Shown here piece after piece: positions 32,269 through 44,900 of a stretch of DNA of 64,000 nucleotides. The notes beneath the pieces are model-generated. The model was not told where the DNA came from. It saw nothing but the letters and a program-made list of their open reading frames with translations, and did no database searches. The number at the start of each line of letters is the position of its first letter. The first letter of the stretch is position 1. Origin of the DNA: Eretmocerus hayati (taxonomy: Eukaryota; Arthropoda; Insecta; Hymenoptera; Aphelinidae); contig CM056744.1 of NCBI GenBank assembly GCA_029851415.1, forward strand, positions 121,552,838-121,616,837, given 5' to 3'. The position numbers were made by a program, and so were the translations under genes.

Positions 32269-35176
32269 ACCGACTCAGCATCGTGGAGATGTTTGCGTGA
32301 TGTTCGCAATACTCGGACAATCCGACAGCTTGCGAAATGAGAAGAAGCCGCAGCCTGGACCCACGACATGTCGCCTCCGCACTCGCAGGCACTGCTATAG
32401 AGGGTACTCGGATTCATAATAAAATCGCTCTCATCTTGCTTGAGAGAACTATTGGAAAGCAAGGGTCGTTGGCTCGATTCGTAATTTGAGCCTCAAATCT
32501 CCGGGGAAAGCATCTTCTTAATTCATACTCGCACCGAACTTGGGCCCACAAGTTTATTCAGCGAAGCTGTAAATGCTCTTGATGTGACACTAACCATTTG
32601 TGCATTTTTGCAAATGACAACTTGCTGAAGTATCATCTGGTGACGAAGCTCACTTAGATCTCAATTCAGGAGCGCGTATAATGTAAAAATGGTATCTGCA
32701 CCGTGGAAATCGATTTGTTACGGCGTGCTCTGACTCCCAACATTTCTATTTCATCTCTCCTCGATTTAAGATTAGATTGATACGTAGTGGTAACCCAGGT
32801 GCGTACCCTACGGTCGTAATTGTCTTGATTTTCCTTTATGATTTGTATGATACTACACATAATTAAATATGATTGAATCGTCGCATTGACAGTCACTTGT
32901 GAATTGACGACAGTCGAAATTAGAAGATGCTCTTGAGCTGGCCGTGCTCAAACTAATTTGTAAGATATATTTAAGCAATTCGTGCCCATAAACGAAGATA
33001 GATTCTAATGGAGACTCATTGTTCGCGAGTAAAAATTATCTACGAAGAACTTTTATTACGCCAGCATGAATGAATGAAAGTGTACATACAATAATTTGAT
33101 GTGCGTCATTTTATGAATTGTTAGACTTGAATGATGGAGTGGAAAATTTTTCTGGAATTGCCCTGTGTCGTTGCATTTTGTTCTTCAAGACGTAATCATT
33201 CGATCAAAATGAATATGAATCTAGAAACTGATTGAAAAGTGGAAGGATACCAATCAATATCAATCACTTTTCGTAGAATATCTCGATTCGTGTTTGGATT
33301 TTTAGCAGATGACTTCCGAAACTGAATCATGTATCAACAGACTCTCGAAACTCATTTTTGAATCAATTAAACAACGATTCGAAGTCGTGTTTCAAGTTGT
33401 GAGAAAAGATACACCTAAGATGATGATATATTCCTAATAAAAATAGAGTGACTCACGCTCAAATATCACTGTTTATTCAGTTACAGGAAAGCAGGTATTC
33501 GTAATTGCTTTTTTTGTATCTAGTGTTGATGAAATCAATCGACCAAATTTTCCTTGCAACAATATATAAAATAAACTTGGGATTTTGGACAGCCATTACA
33601 GAAACGGCAAAGGTTGAATCATCTCCAAAACTTTGCAATACTTTTGCAATGTCAAATCTCTGCTTTGTATGAAATCTGATTGCTTTACTTGGTAGACAAA
33701 GAGAGAAACGTCAGCTGAAATCATACTGTTCTTACTAAAAATCCTTACTGTTAACAAAATTGTACGCAGCTGCTTGTGTTTCAGATTGTTCGTCACGCCT
33801 TGAATCGTCAGTAGAATGGGACTCGACGATTCACATGGGCCTTTAGCTGCTCCCGTTACAAGGTATTCATTGGGCCGCATTTGGGGAGATTATCAGTGGA
33901 TTTCTCACAGAAATTACAAATTATGCTTTTCAGTCAACTTCTTCGGATTTTGATATTCTCTTCGAATTTGAAAACTAGATGTTTTTCGGTTTGAAAGAAC
34001 AGTTCTCGATAGAGTACGAACGTTCTTGTGAGGAATCCTGATGAACTCCGAAAATTGAGAGTTTCTCGAAAAGTCATCCATTTTCCTTGAGAATTTTACC
34101 TCGATTTTTCCTTAAAATCATTGGCTGAAAAGTAAATTCTTTTTAATATGTACATACCTAGAACTAGAATGAAATCCAATGCATTACAGTTCTCTAATTA
34201 GAAATTTGGTAATGTTTCACTTGTAGCCCTCCCCGAGCGGAGGGAAGACAGTGGAAGATAGTCAAGAAACGCAAATAAAGAGCAATATTCGAGATGGTTA
34301 AGGACGAGACCCAGGGAAAAGCGCACTCAAATATCTCGTGCACGGTCGTCCGCCTTGAGTTATTGATCGAAAAAGTTCAGAATTGTATGCACAAGAATGT
34401 GTTAGTAAGTATAAATCGATGGACAGGTAAAGTATTGAAATCATGAGTAAAAGTTGTATTTCGCACCGATCTAACTCTGTATCTGACCCTATCAATGTGT
34501 CTGCGGGATTTCAGATTTCTTGTTCTATCGACAAACAGCAAGATCAAAGATAATCAAACACGTTGTAGGAACGGAACGAATGCATCCGGAGCTCTATCTA
34601 TCGAGGTATTGAGTATCAACGTTGTTAAATAGGTCAGTTGAATAAAACAATTTCATCTTTACCCAAGTTGCATTTTGATTGAAAACCTTTGATACCTAGT
34701 CATCTTGGTCTGACAGACAATGATGAGTTTTGGTCTCAATTTTTTCTTTTTCACAGCTCATCTCTGAAACTGGTCGAAAGTATTTTCTCATATTCTAAAT
34801 TCTATATCAAGAGGTCATTCCAATCACTTCGTACGGATTTTCCTCGCTTTTTTGGAAAAGTTGACGACAGTTCGCAGTTTTTTGTTGCATTGACAGGCAT
34901 TTTCCCTACCATAATTATTTGCATAGCTTGATTTTGCTAGTGCAAGTTTGTTTCGCATGTGATCATTGATGGCGATCATGCCAAATGAAATACATCAAAT
35001 CTTGACAAATAATGTTTAATAGTTCTTCGATCAATATTTACATAGAAATAACTTTGAGTTTTGCATCATAAAAACCAAAGCCGATTTTGGTATCTCGTCA
35101 ATGACTTTCATCCTCCTGATGCCGAACTTACAGATGAAATTGGAATGTCTTACAAGATTCTTCAGTCGAAGCGAAA
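32269..35176. other. Intergenic, between convergent PRPF4B and IMPase
   Basis: 2.9 kb of AT-rich DNA that should contain both 3' UTRs. AATAAA-type signals on the + strand occur near 33435 and 33570. No gene or recognisable element is seen; short frames here show no family signature. Confidence 0.55.
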
Positions 35177-38100
35177 TCAATCCCTCTCGGGGTAATACTG
35201 AACGAATAGTTTGGATGATTCCTTTGCGAGCTCAGCCGACGAAGCGCACAATACTCTTCTGCTCAAAGGGTCAAAGTCGCCTCCTATGCATAAGGAATGT
35301 GACAATAATCAGATTAGAGGTAACTAATGAATGAAAATAGTATATTGAGACGCATATGCTGTTTTATACGGTGAGACGGGGAAACACGCAGTTTCCGCGT
35401 CGAGTCGCATAAAATAGCTTAAGTATACCGCGTGCAGAAAACGATTTTCTCCACATATATTCTTCCTGTGTTGCACACAACTTACGGAGGCTGCGCATGC
35501 AGTACAACCAAGAAAATTCATAACCGGTTGCTCGCAATTCTTTGCATTGTTTACAAGAAATTGAAGATTTATCAAATTTATAAAGAGTGTAAAACTCGAG
35601 CATGCTTCACGAACTTGACTCGATGGCAATTAAAGTCCCAAAAGAAATCCCGATTTCAAGTTCTTCTTCACAATTTTTAGAGACTAAATTTTCATTCTGA
35701 AGGAAAGTTGATACATACCAGCTGGATCAATGCAAACTCCGCCTGCCTCTCTGACGATGAGGTCTGCGGCAGCAACGTCCCATACGTGAATACCAAATTC
35801 GTACATGAGATCGGCAGCACCCATTGCCACCATGCACATGTTGAGGGCGCACGACCCCAACGCCCGCGTTCTGTCGAGGAAACACGTCACAACCCTTACT
35901 TGTCATGGGAAAATCACATCACGATTCAAATTTTTATTCTTATATTCTTACTCTGCAGATTGAATTTCAGAGGTGTCGCAATATTCACTTGAAATGAGAA
36001 AACTGCTCAGAATATAATCTACACAGGGACAGTTAGCATCGGGGTTTAGCATAATTTCCCTCTCGAATCCATTATCCGAGAAGGTTAGGCGGAGTACAGA
36101 ATTAGTGCGAGTCTTACCCATGCACGCGCGGAACAAGGATCCTGAGATTCTCCATGACGATCCTCATCTTCTCGGGTTCTCTGCTAGTTCCCGTCTCCAT
36201 CATCATCAAGGCCTTGCTCAAGGCTGCCGAAAAAGAATTTCAAGTTGTATTTCAATTTCCTTCAGCACGGAGTACCGTCAACCGGGGTAACTTTGGAACA
36301 ACCCATGAAAGAGTGGTTATCACGCACAGTTGGCTAGGCGGATGATCCTGAGACTTCAATACCGATTTCTTCTACTTGGGACACGTATAAACAATATTTT
36401 GCACTAGCGCGGAGGCCTCCAACAGCTTTTAATCCGTTTATAAGCTGACTTCTTCAGAAGTACGTTTTCGACCTAGCAAACAGTCTCTCAGAAACAGTTC
36501 CGTGGTTCCGAGTTTAGCAGGTCGAATCTAAGGTAGCTGAGCTAGATTTTACTTGTCTGTACACATTTCTGGACGAATCCATTGTTACATTCGAGTCTTT
36601 TCACGAAGTTTCAATTTTGTAGAGTAAAAACTGACGAGTACGTATTTTTTTTCAGAAACTGGGGTAACTTTGGAATACTTGTTCATGTACTCTCAATTAT
36701 TTTCCAAGATCCATATCATCATTGAATTCTACTTATTTGAATAGCCGTTGATGAGTGCTTTAAAATGAGCCAAAGAACGTCTCATTTCGACCCACGGAAG
36801 CCGAGTTATGACAGTTTTTGTCAGAAACCGACTGTGGAGGTATTTTCCCACTCGAGACTTAGCCTCGACGCGAGCAGTGCGAGGGCTGCTGGAAGTATCT
36901 ATGCTCGATTGCAGAAGTTAAATTCAACCAAATGGACTTTTACTATAGGTCAATGGAAAGCTAAGACACTCAGCTTTTGATTACTGATGGTGAAAATCGA
37001 TTGCGTGACCTAGTTTATGAATTAACTGACGAATAATAAATGATAACAATTTCTATTCCAAAGTTACCCCAGTCCGTGTCTAACACGGACTTTCGAAGTA
37101 CGGAACACGACTTTCAGCGCTCATTTCTCCCTCCAGAGATGTTCAAATGGACATTATAATCACCGCAATCGAAAGCTGAAACTGTAAGCTTTCGTTTGAC
37201 TACAGATACAATGCGCTTCTGATGCAAGACGTACAAGTTTCGCGAGGTTTAAGGAAAAAAATGCAATTTTTGTTCTAAAGTTACCCCGGTTGACGGTATC
37301 TATATTTTCATTCACAGCCGAAAAAGATCCAACCGGAATTCAGTTCTTCCCATCAGCACTGCAGATGAGGATTGGGGAAAAAAATATCCAGGATTGATCA
37401 TGGGATCGCTCACACTTTTCGCCGGACACTTTGATGGGCGCGCCGTTGTAAAAGGCGCCCTTGCCTCGCCGCGCCGAGAAGAACTGCTCGAGCACGGGGT
37501 TGTACACGATACCGATCTCGGGCTTTTTGTTGACGTACAGGCCGATCGATATGCACGTGTGGGGCATCGTGTGGACAAAGTTCATGGTGCCATCGACCGG
37601 GTCGATTATCCACGTCGGAGCGTCTGTCAGTTCGACCCGCTTTTTCATCTCGGACGTGCCCTCCTCTCCGACGAACCTGAGACCAAGCCGATTTAAAAGT
37701 TATCATGTGTCGCATTTACTTGAAATTCAGCTATCATTGTGTCCATTGGCTCAAGCTTCGTTTTCATTTTATTCACTTCAACAATAATGGAATGTTGAAG
37801 AGTAGTGTTCTCAATAACTTATAAGAGGGCCACCAGGTGCAGTGGTAACTACTGTTCGACTTGATTTCCTGCATGTCTACTCTCATTCAGCGAGCCTAAT
37901 TCATTATTTTGCGTGATATCACCTCAGGTATCGATATTTTCTAGTTGTCTTATTAAGATAGCATGGAAAAATTTTGTTTGATTCATTATTTATTTGCTGA
38001 ATTGAGATTTTAGCAGGGGAACGGCAAAATTAGCTTTCGAAAATCGACTTCACAGCTATACATTTTTTGAATTTTTGATGAACCGTGAGGTAATATCACA

Positions 38101-41100
38101 GGAACGATAGCAGTATAGCCACGTGAATCTTACCTGTGATCGGGGTACTTTGCGGAAATTCCATCGATCAAGAGCCTCTCGACCATCTGGTCAGTTTCGG
38201 TAACGAGATCAACTTCTGAAGATTTTGTGACGATAGTCTTTTGTTTGGAGATATTTTCCCTGATAAGCTGAAACATCAAACTCGTCCTTGAAACATTTCA
38301 GGCGTATACGTTGAAGAAGATACTCAGGGATATAATAGATCGAATAAAAGTACTGGTAATATCGATTAAAACTGCTCTATTGCGGGTGACTGATGATTTT
38401 AGATCAATAGTTGGAAAACTGATCTCGGCATTACAATGGCAGTAATATGTTTTGACGAATAACTGATATAGTTGGACGAAAGTCTAATTAATGAATCACT
38501 ATACTATAATAACGTCGCACTTTACTACTAAGGTAAAAGCACCAATAGTGAAACACCATATTTTATACTGAAATTTGGCACCTACAATGAAAAAAGATTT
38601 TCTTCGCAAGTAACGGACAAATCGTCAAACAAAAGAATACTGACATGCTCATGAAGCTTCATTATGATGGAATTTGAGCGCATGCATTGCGATATGTATC
38701 AAAAGCTTTTCAACTCCACAAAAAAATCATCAAGTATACATATGGTGCCTTGACCACCCTCCATGGGGTGTTCCACTTCAGGTTCCACCCCTGAAAAATG
38801 GGACCAATGGTGGAACAAACCGCGGTTTGGTGGAATCTACCTGTGTAAGGAATCGAATGTAATGAATAATATCTTTTCGATCACATACTTGATAGATTCG
38901 AGTAATTCACCTGCCAAGGCACAATTGTGTTGTAATAAGACAACTCACATGACCGTTTCGGTATAGGTCCCACGATTTTCGAATTGGATGCCATACTGGA
39001 ACAGCACGATATTTTCCAACAAAGCTAGTTTCAGATAATTATTGAGGTCACGGATAATATAATTTCAAATACAAATCGTCTGTATTTATGGCAGACCAAA
39101 GTAATTCACTTTACAAATTGCATCTGAATGAAATTTTGTTTGAGTAAAGTAACACTTAGTTGGCTGTTCTTTGATAGGTTCCATGCACTTGAGATTGGGA
39201 GCTATATTGGAACAGGTAATTTCAAAACTTAAGTGAGGTTTCAAGTCAATCTTTCAAGTCATTCTTTTTCGACGACATATACTTCGTGTTTACAGCGAAA
39301 GAGGGTGTTCCACTAGAGGAGCAGAACATGCCATCGTAAATAGTAATTACTTTAATTCTATAAGTTATTCTTTCGGTTTTTTTCCAGGCAAATTGTCCGT
39401 AAAAAGTTTCTTCACAATCTAAACCAATCTGATTCTATAGCAAAATAAAGATTTTTCTCCGAGCCACAAGTGACCAAAGAGTACTCGGTTTTCCGTCCCA
39501 CTATTGGTGCTTTCATCTTATTCTGTTACGGCACAGAAGTTCATAATTCTCATTATTTTCTTTCCTCCTGTCAACCCCTCGAACTCGCTCATGGATTCAC
39601 ATCAAAGGTCGCACCAGGGCTCTCGACTGGTTCGCTGCGACTCGCTCTGCTTCAAAGCCGAATTCAAAGCCCTTTCTATCATCAGATTTTTCACAACGAA
39701 GTTCTACTAATAAACGTATTCGTGCAAGAGTAAAAGACTAAATTAAGTGGAGCCTAATATAAATTATTCGAGATAAAATAATCTCACGGCACGCGTCTCA
39801 ACCTCAATAATATTTTGACAATACTTTTTAGGAATAGCTCAGCCACCAACTGGAAGCCCAGGGTTTGACCACATCAGATTCGGAGATTTCACATCGCAGA
39901 TAAAGAGAGACTATCGCGACCAGCTAACCGTGGGCATGTGAACTCACAAATGCTTCATTCACAGATAGTAAGTGATTCAGCCATGTAGATCCTCAGGATA
40001 TTTTGCACAAAATTTTGGTGGATATAACAGGAAGCCAAAATTTCTCATCCTCTAGCCAATTATGAGCAGGAATTTCTCATAATTTAGAACTATATGAAGT
40101 TTATAGTATTTCGAGGATGTACTCGTTTTCTGTGATTATCAGATTTCTTTTTTTTTGTCAGTCTATCCAGAAGCTTTTGAGCATTTTTTGAGTCCATTCT
40201 CAATCCAAATACCTTAATTTTTTGTCGAATATCGTGAACCTGTATAGAATTTTCTCTTATCGATGGATTAATAATTGGTGGCTCTCAGTAGTTTTTTGGA
40301 GAACAGAGCCATGAATGTTTGCGTTCTTCCCTCAACTAATTTGGATTGAGATTAAAGAGAAAAGATCCTCTCATGATTATGGAGATGTATGAAGGGTGAA
40401 CATCCCGGGGCGAATACTTCAAAATTTTGACTAAATCTTCAACATTCTGCATGAAATCTCAAGACACATGTCCGTTTCTCTATTTTGTTGCCGCACCGGC
40501 CAGATTGCAATTGTTAGATTGTCTCAGAAAGCTGTTCAACAGCGATTCGACAGATGTAATAGTCTGCCACGCAGGAATAAGATGATTCAAGTGCCATAGT
40601 CGGCATTGTATACAAGTGCTTAGATAACTAATAAATGTAGAGCTTGCAACAATAATCTCAGCAACTATTTTACCTTGAATTTTCAAGGATTGGAATTGCC
40701 TATACACAATTACACTGACAGTTTGACAAAGTACGATTTTACAAACATTACTTTAAAAGAATTTCATTTGTAAATTGGAGGATTTCGATTGAGGGTTGAT
40801 TATTGTACGTTATCATGGACTCTTTTCCTGACACACCAGAATATAAGTACACCGGCTCATTGAAAGAAAAAAAAAGGAAAAAATTGGGAAATGGTCGCAT
40901 TTGTCAAGTGAAATGCAGCTTAGTGGCTCATCCAATTTAAGGGGAAAAAATGGGAAACAGAGCAGTTATCGTAAGGTAAGTGTGCCTAATTTGCCCCCAC
41001 TACTTTTGTTTTGCTCGCCATTTCAACTCATCGCTATATTTTTCAACGTACTTTAGCTCATTTTGAAGCTTGTTTCAAGACCTTGAAAATGAGCTAAGGT

Positions 41101-41950
41101 ACGTTCAATTTGAACGAATTGGAGCCGAGATACCTTGATTTTCGCGAAAGAAGATTTTTTGCGAGTTTTTGTCAGTGTGTTCCTAATTTGCCCCCACAAG
41201 GAAAAGAGGCCTATTTTCATGAGATTATACGGGTTTTTCGTATAATCGGGATATCTCGGCTCCCAGACCTCCAAATGAGACGTACTTTAGCTCATTTTGT
41301 AGCTTTTTTTACTGCCTTTGAAACTTTTTGAGGTAAATTAGTGCATCTTAATGGAGCGAGGAATGAGTTTGGAAAAAGACTATAGGGGCAAATTAGGAAC
41401 ACTGCACTTTTTCTAGTGATATGGGCGTAGAATCGGCTAAAAATCGAATTTTGCAATTCTGTAAAAAGCATTCTAAAGTTGGGACAAAGACAAAGAAAAT
41501 GAGTTAAGGCACGTTAAAATTGATTCCATCAATTTTGTTTGGCATAACTTTTAGTGAATAACAAAAAAGAAGTCGGAAGTAGCGAAATCAGTTTTTCTGT
41601 TCTAAGAAAGGCGCGGGTCATCTAGGATCGGTCAAAAACATTTATTTTCTCATATTTTAACGTAACAAACGTGAAAAAAATGCGCGGCAAGGTCTGCGGG
41701 TTCGTACATGTGAGAACTTGAGTGGGGGCATATTAGGGAATGGGGGCAAATTAGGCACAGTTACCTTATTTTTAGTTGGCTTGAGTTTCAGAGGACGTTC
41801 ATGGGTCAATACGGCGTGATGATGGTTTGAAGCACTCACCTGACCCCCCTGCTTCACGAGGGCGAGCACGAGCTCGTAGTACTGGTCGATTTCTGTCATG
41901 CCGGCGCTGCTGCAGGGCCCAACTTGCGAGAACTTTGAATTTTTCTCCAT
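35177..41950 (-). CDS. IMPA1: Inositol monophosphatase
   Basis: Mg2+-dependent, lithium-sensitive cytosolic phosphatase that releases free inositol from inositol monophosphates. Exons in transcript order: 41840-41950, 38134-38267, 37414-37676, 36118-36223, 35719-35870, 35177-35283; all phases agree. Two in-frame ATGs, at 41950 (290 aa) and 41899 (273 aa, [11 protein letters not shown]), both have a purine at -3; the second gives the usual family length. Counting from the second start: E69-E70 in FVGEEG, D90 and D93 in [14 protein letters not shown], then [35 protein letters not shown], and D219 in [17 protein letters not shown]. The C-terminus is [12 protein letters not shown]. The residue after the motif threonine is Met96, where the human enzyme has Thr. 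Family A and B transposons lie in two introns. Confidence 0.95.
36275..37296. mobile_element. Family A non-autonomous TIR transposon, copy 2
   Basis: 1,022 bp with ends CCGTCAACCGGGGTAACTTT and its inverted form AGTTACCCCGGTTGACGG, flanked by TA on both sides (36273-36274 and 37297-37298). The sequence aligns along its length, reversed, with 10052-11098. Examples are GACGTACAAGTTTCGCGAGG here and CCTCGCGAAACTTGTACGTC there. Subterminal copies of the GGGGTAACTTTGGAA motif occur at about 36660 and 37060. It lies in the IMPase intron 36224-37413. Confidence 0.85.
40974..41766. mobile_element. Family B non-autonomous TIR transposon, copy 2
   Basis: 793 bp flanked by TA (40972-40973 and 41767-41768). 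Left end AGGTAAGTGTGCCTAATTTG, right end its inverted form CAAATTAGGCACAGTTACCT. Further copies of CTAATTTGCCCCCAC occur inside (about 41193). It shares the phrase GCTCATTTTGAAGCT with family A, so the families may be related. It lies in the first IMPase intron. Confidence 0.85.
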
Positions 41951-44900
41951 CTCTGCTTCTCTGTAAAACTTGAGCTTTGGGATGTGTGTAGAGCCTTGAC
42001 CTGGACTAAGCTCTGGACTTCCACTGCTCGCGCAACAAATGCCTTGTCAAGTGCGAACCGACGCGCTCTGGAACGTCGTTTACTGCTTGACGTGTGGGTA
42101 GGGAACAGCTGATCCGTGACAGCTGCTGCCCTCTTATGGCGCTAAAATCAAACTGTCGCAAGCTCCGCGAGCTTTTAAGCTTTTCCATGATCCACTCTCC
42201 CCTCCCCTCTGATCGTGCATACGATTTGCGGATTTATACGATGTAAACACGGTATTGTGATTGAGGATGTGGGAATAATGATCGCTCTCGAACAAATAAT
42301 AGAATTGATGAGACTCAATTAAGCTTCAGAATATAATTCTGTTTGTAGCAATTGAATTTTTTTTCCTCTTGGGGGAATCTAAGTTTCTACCCAGGTGAAG
42401 ATTTTTTTTTTTCATCTTTCTGAGCGGAGAGTTGCGCTCTCCTTTACTGCCATATTCGTACAGATGTAATAGAGTTTGTAGAGAGAGATATCTGTTGCTT
42501 AATATTTTTTTAATATCTCGTTTGTACCATCTCGGTTGATATCGCTGGAAGAATTAACAAAGTCGAGAGCGTTTGGTCTTGTTCTACCATGCATGTTTTC
42601 ATAGGAATAACCAAGTAAGCAAATAATTTCCAAATCTGAGCGTTTGCTGTTTGACAGAGATGTTTTGTTCAAATATTTCCTGGTAATTGATTCATCCATG
42701 ATGGTTCAATTGGAAAATTTGGCTAACCAGTGTTTGAATAAACATTCAAAATTCTGCCTTGAAATCGACGATTTTCATCCATTTCACTCTGAAGATATTT
42801 GGGAAAAGATTGGTCAATTAATTCCCTGAACGCATTGGTTACTGTTTCTTTGCAGCAGAGTTCCAATGATACTTGCCACCTTTACCAAGTTTGGTTATGA
42901 TTTTGCATTTTCATTCATAATCAGGAACATGCCGTCACACAGAAATTTTTTCCCCTACATTTCTAGTTCTAGTGAATCGTTCGGATTTGAATGGAGCATG
43001 AAGGTTGGGATATTTGACTCAGAATTTGAATGGATCTACACTGGACCAACTAGACTCACTAGTGAGTCTAGTTGTTAAGATATTAGCACCACTGTGAATT
43101 CAGTTTATGGGTCAGGTATCGATTCCTGTCTGTGCATGGTCGAGCTGTCTATACCACTCTCAGCACATATTGTGCCTATTATAGCTTTGCACTAAACTTT
43201 TTCTAGTATTCTTAGAAATGTCGAGGATTTGATCTGAAGTGGAGTTTCCTTGAACTTGAGGATAAACCGCTGCTTCGAATATAAAATTTTTTGCTTGAAT
43301 TTTCATACAGTAAATTTCCCCGACGAGAGCGTTTGCTATTTAGATGATGCAAAAAATATATTACCCGTGTATCTTCTCAAGGAAAGCTCGTCGTCAAGAT
43401 GTTACTTGATTTTTCAATAAATCATCCGCATGTGAAAAAGACTTTCTTGAAAAAATATCATCTGACTGCGAAAGTTGATAGCAAGAAAGTAGGTTTGTCG
43501 GGTGTTATTACTGAAAAAGGATGGATGCAAAGTGTGTTATTTCATAACAGAAGTTAACTCAGAGACCAATATCAAAGATATTTCAAATTCTTTCCAAAGA
43601 ATTTTGGGGAAAGGAATGAATCAAGTGAATGCACTTGTCCAATTTTTCTTCAACATGGCGATAAATTTATGTCTCAACGTATATATATATACATTCAATC
43701 TATTATTATTATTATAATGTACTCAGTAAATCTTCATTAAACGTATATCGTGTATAATATGTCATCCATATATACATACATCACACCTAGATTTAGTATT
43801 TGTTCCGCGCAGAATGATATGTATGCAACGTAGCCTCAAGGCTGCTGAGGCTTCGTGAATTGAGGAGATTTCTAGCGGCGGTTTTACATTATCGCCACTA
43901 TCAACTCACCTCGATAAATCTAATCTTATTCGATAACGATTCTTTCCCTTCCGCTTACACTTATACTCGCTGAATTTTTTTTCAACTTGTGCACTTTATT
44001 GCAAACATAATTAAAAGGCAAAAATACCTAGAAATGCGTGGAAAAAGTCGCAACATTCTACACTGTCCTCTCCCGACTTTTACACATGCATTTAACAAAT
44101 TATATCCCATTCACACATTCACATTTCTCATCGACATCCAACAGATCCAATAAAATATATATGAATTTTGCATTCTAGAGAGGTCGGATTAAACCTATCG
44201 CATTTGAGCTTAAACAGATCAGAAGATTTCATCTCTCAAATTTGAGCTGTGACGGGAACAGATCGTACTGGTAACGATGCAATCTCTTGGATCGTGAATA
44301 TTTCAACTCTAACGAAACCCGAAAATTTCAGTAATATTATCGAAATCAATGTTTACTCCACGTAAGAAAGGAGGGAATGTACGCAAGGCTAGAGATGTGT
44401 ACCATCCCTTGAAATGCAATTGAATCGTTCTAAAATTCGCTGCTCAATCATTAACAATATTCAACTGTGCTCCCAGCATTGATATGCTTAGTTTTCGTAG
44501 GCCATCCTAGAATAGATAACCAACGTGATTGTGCCTAACGCTCAGTACAGACACTGAACAACTGTGACAGGCATTGGATTCGTACAATTCAACTTTGCGT
44601 GAATTCTACGAGCAGCCAAGTTCGCATTATCTACATATATTATCTCCCTCATCTTAATCTACTATACAAATAATTTGAACATCAACAATACACTAAGATT
44701 ATACACTCATACACACACGCGTTTCTTCCCTGTAGGTATATACTTTCCTTATTTATCACTGCAACATTTGCCATTTTGACAATGATCAGTTCGCGTAGGT
44801 AAGCATCGGTTAGAACTGGGGTATTCAAGAGAGATTCTCTTTCTGAGAGTAAGTTGGAGAATGATCCACTGCAAAGGATGTGAGCATTTGAAAATTTGTT

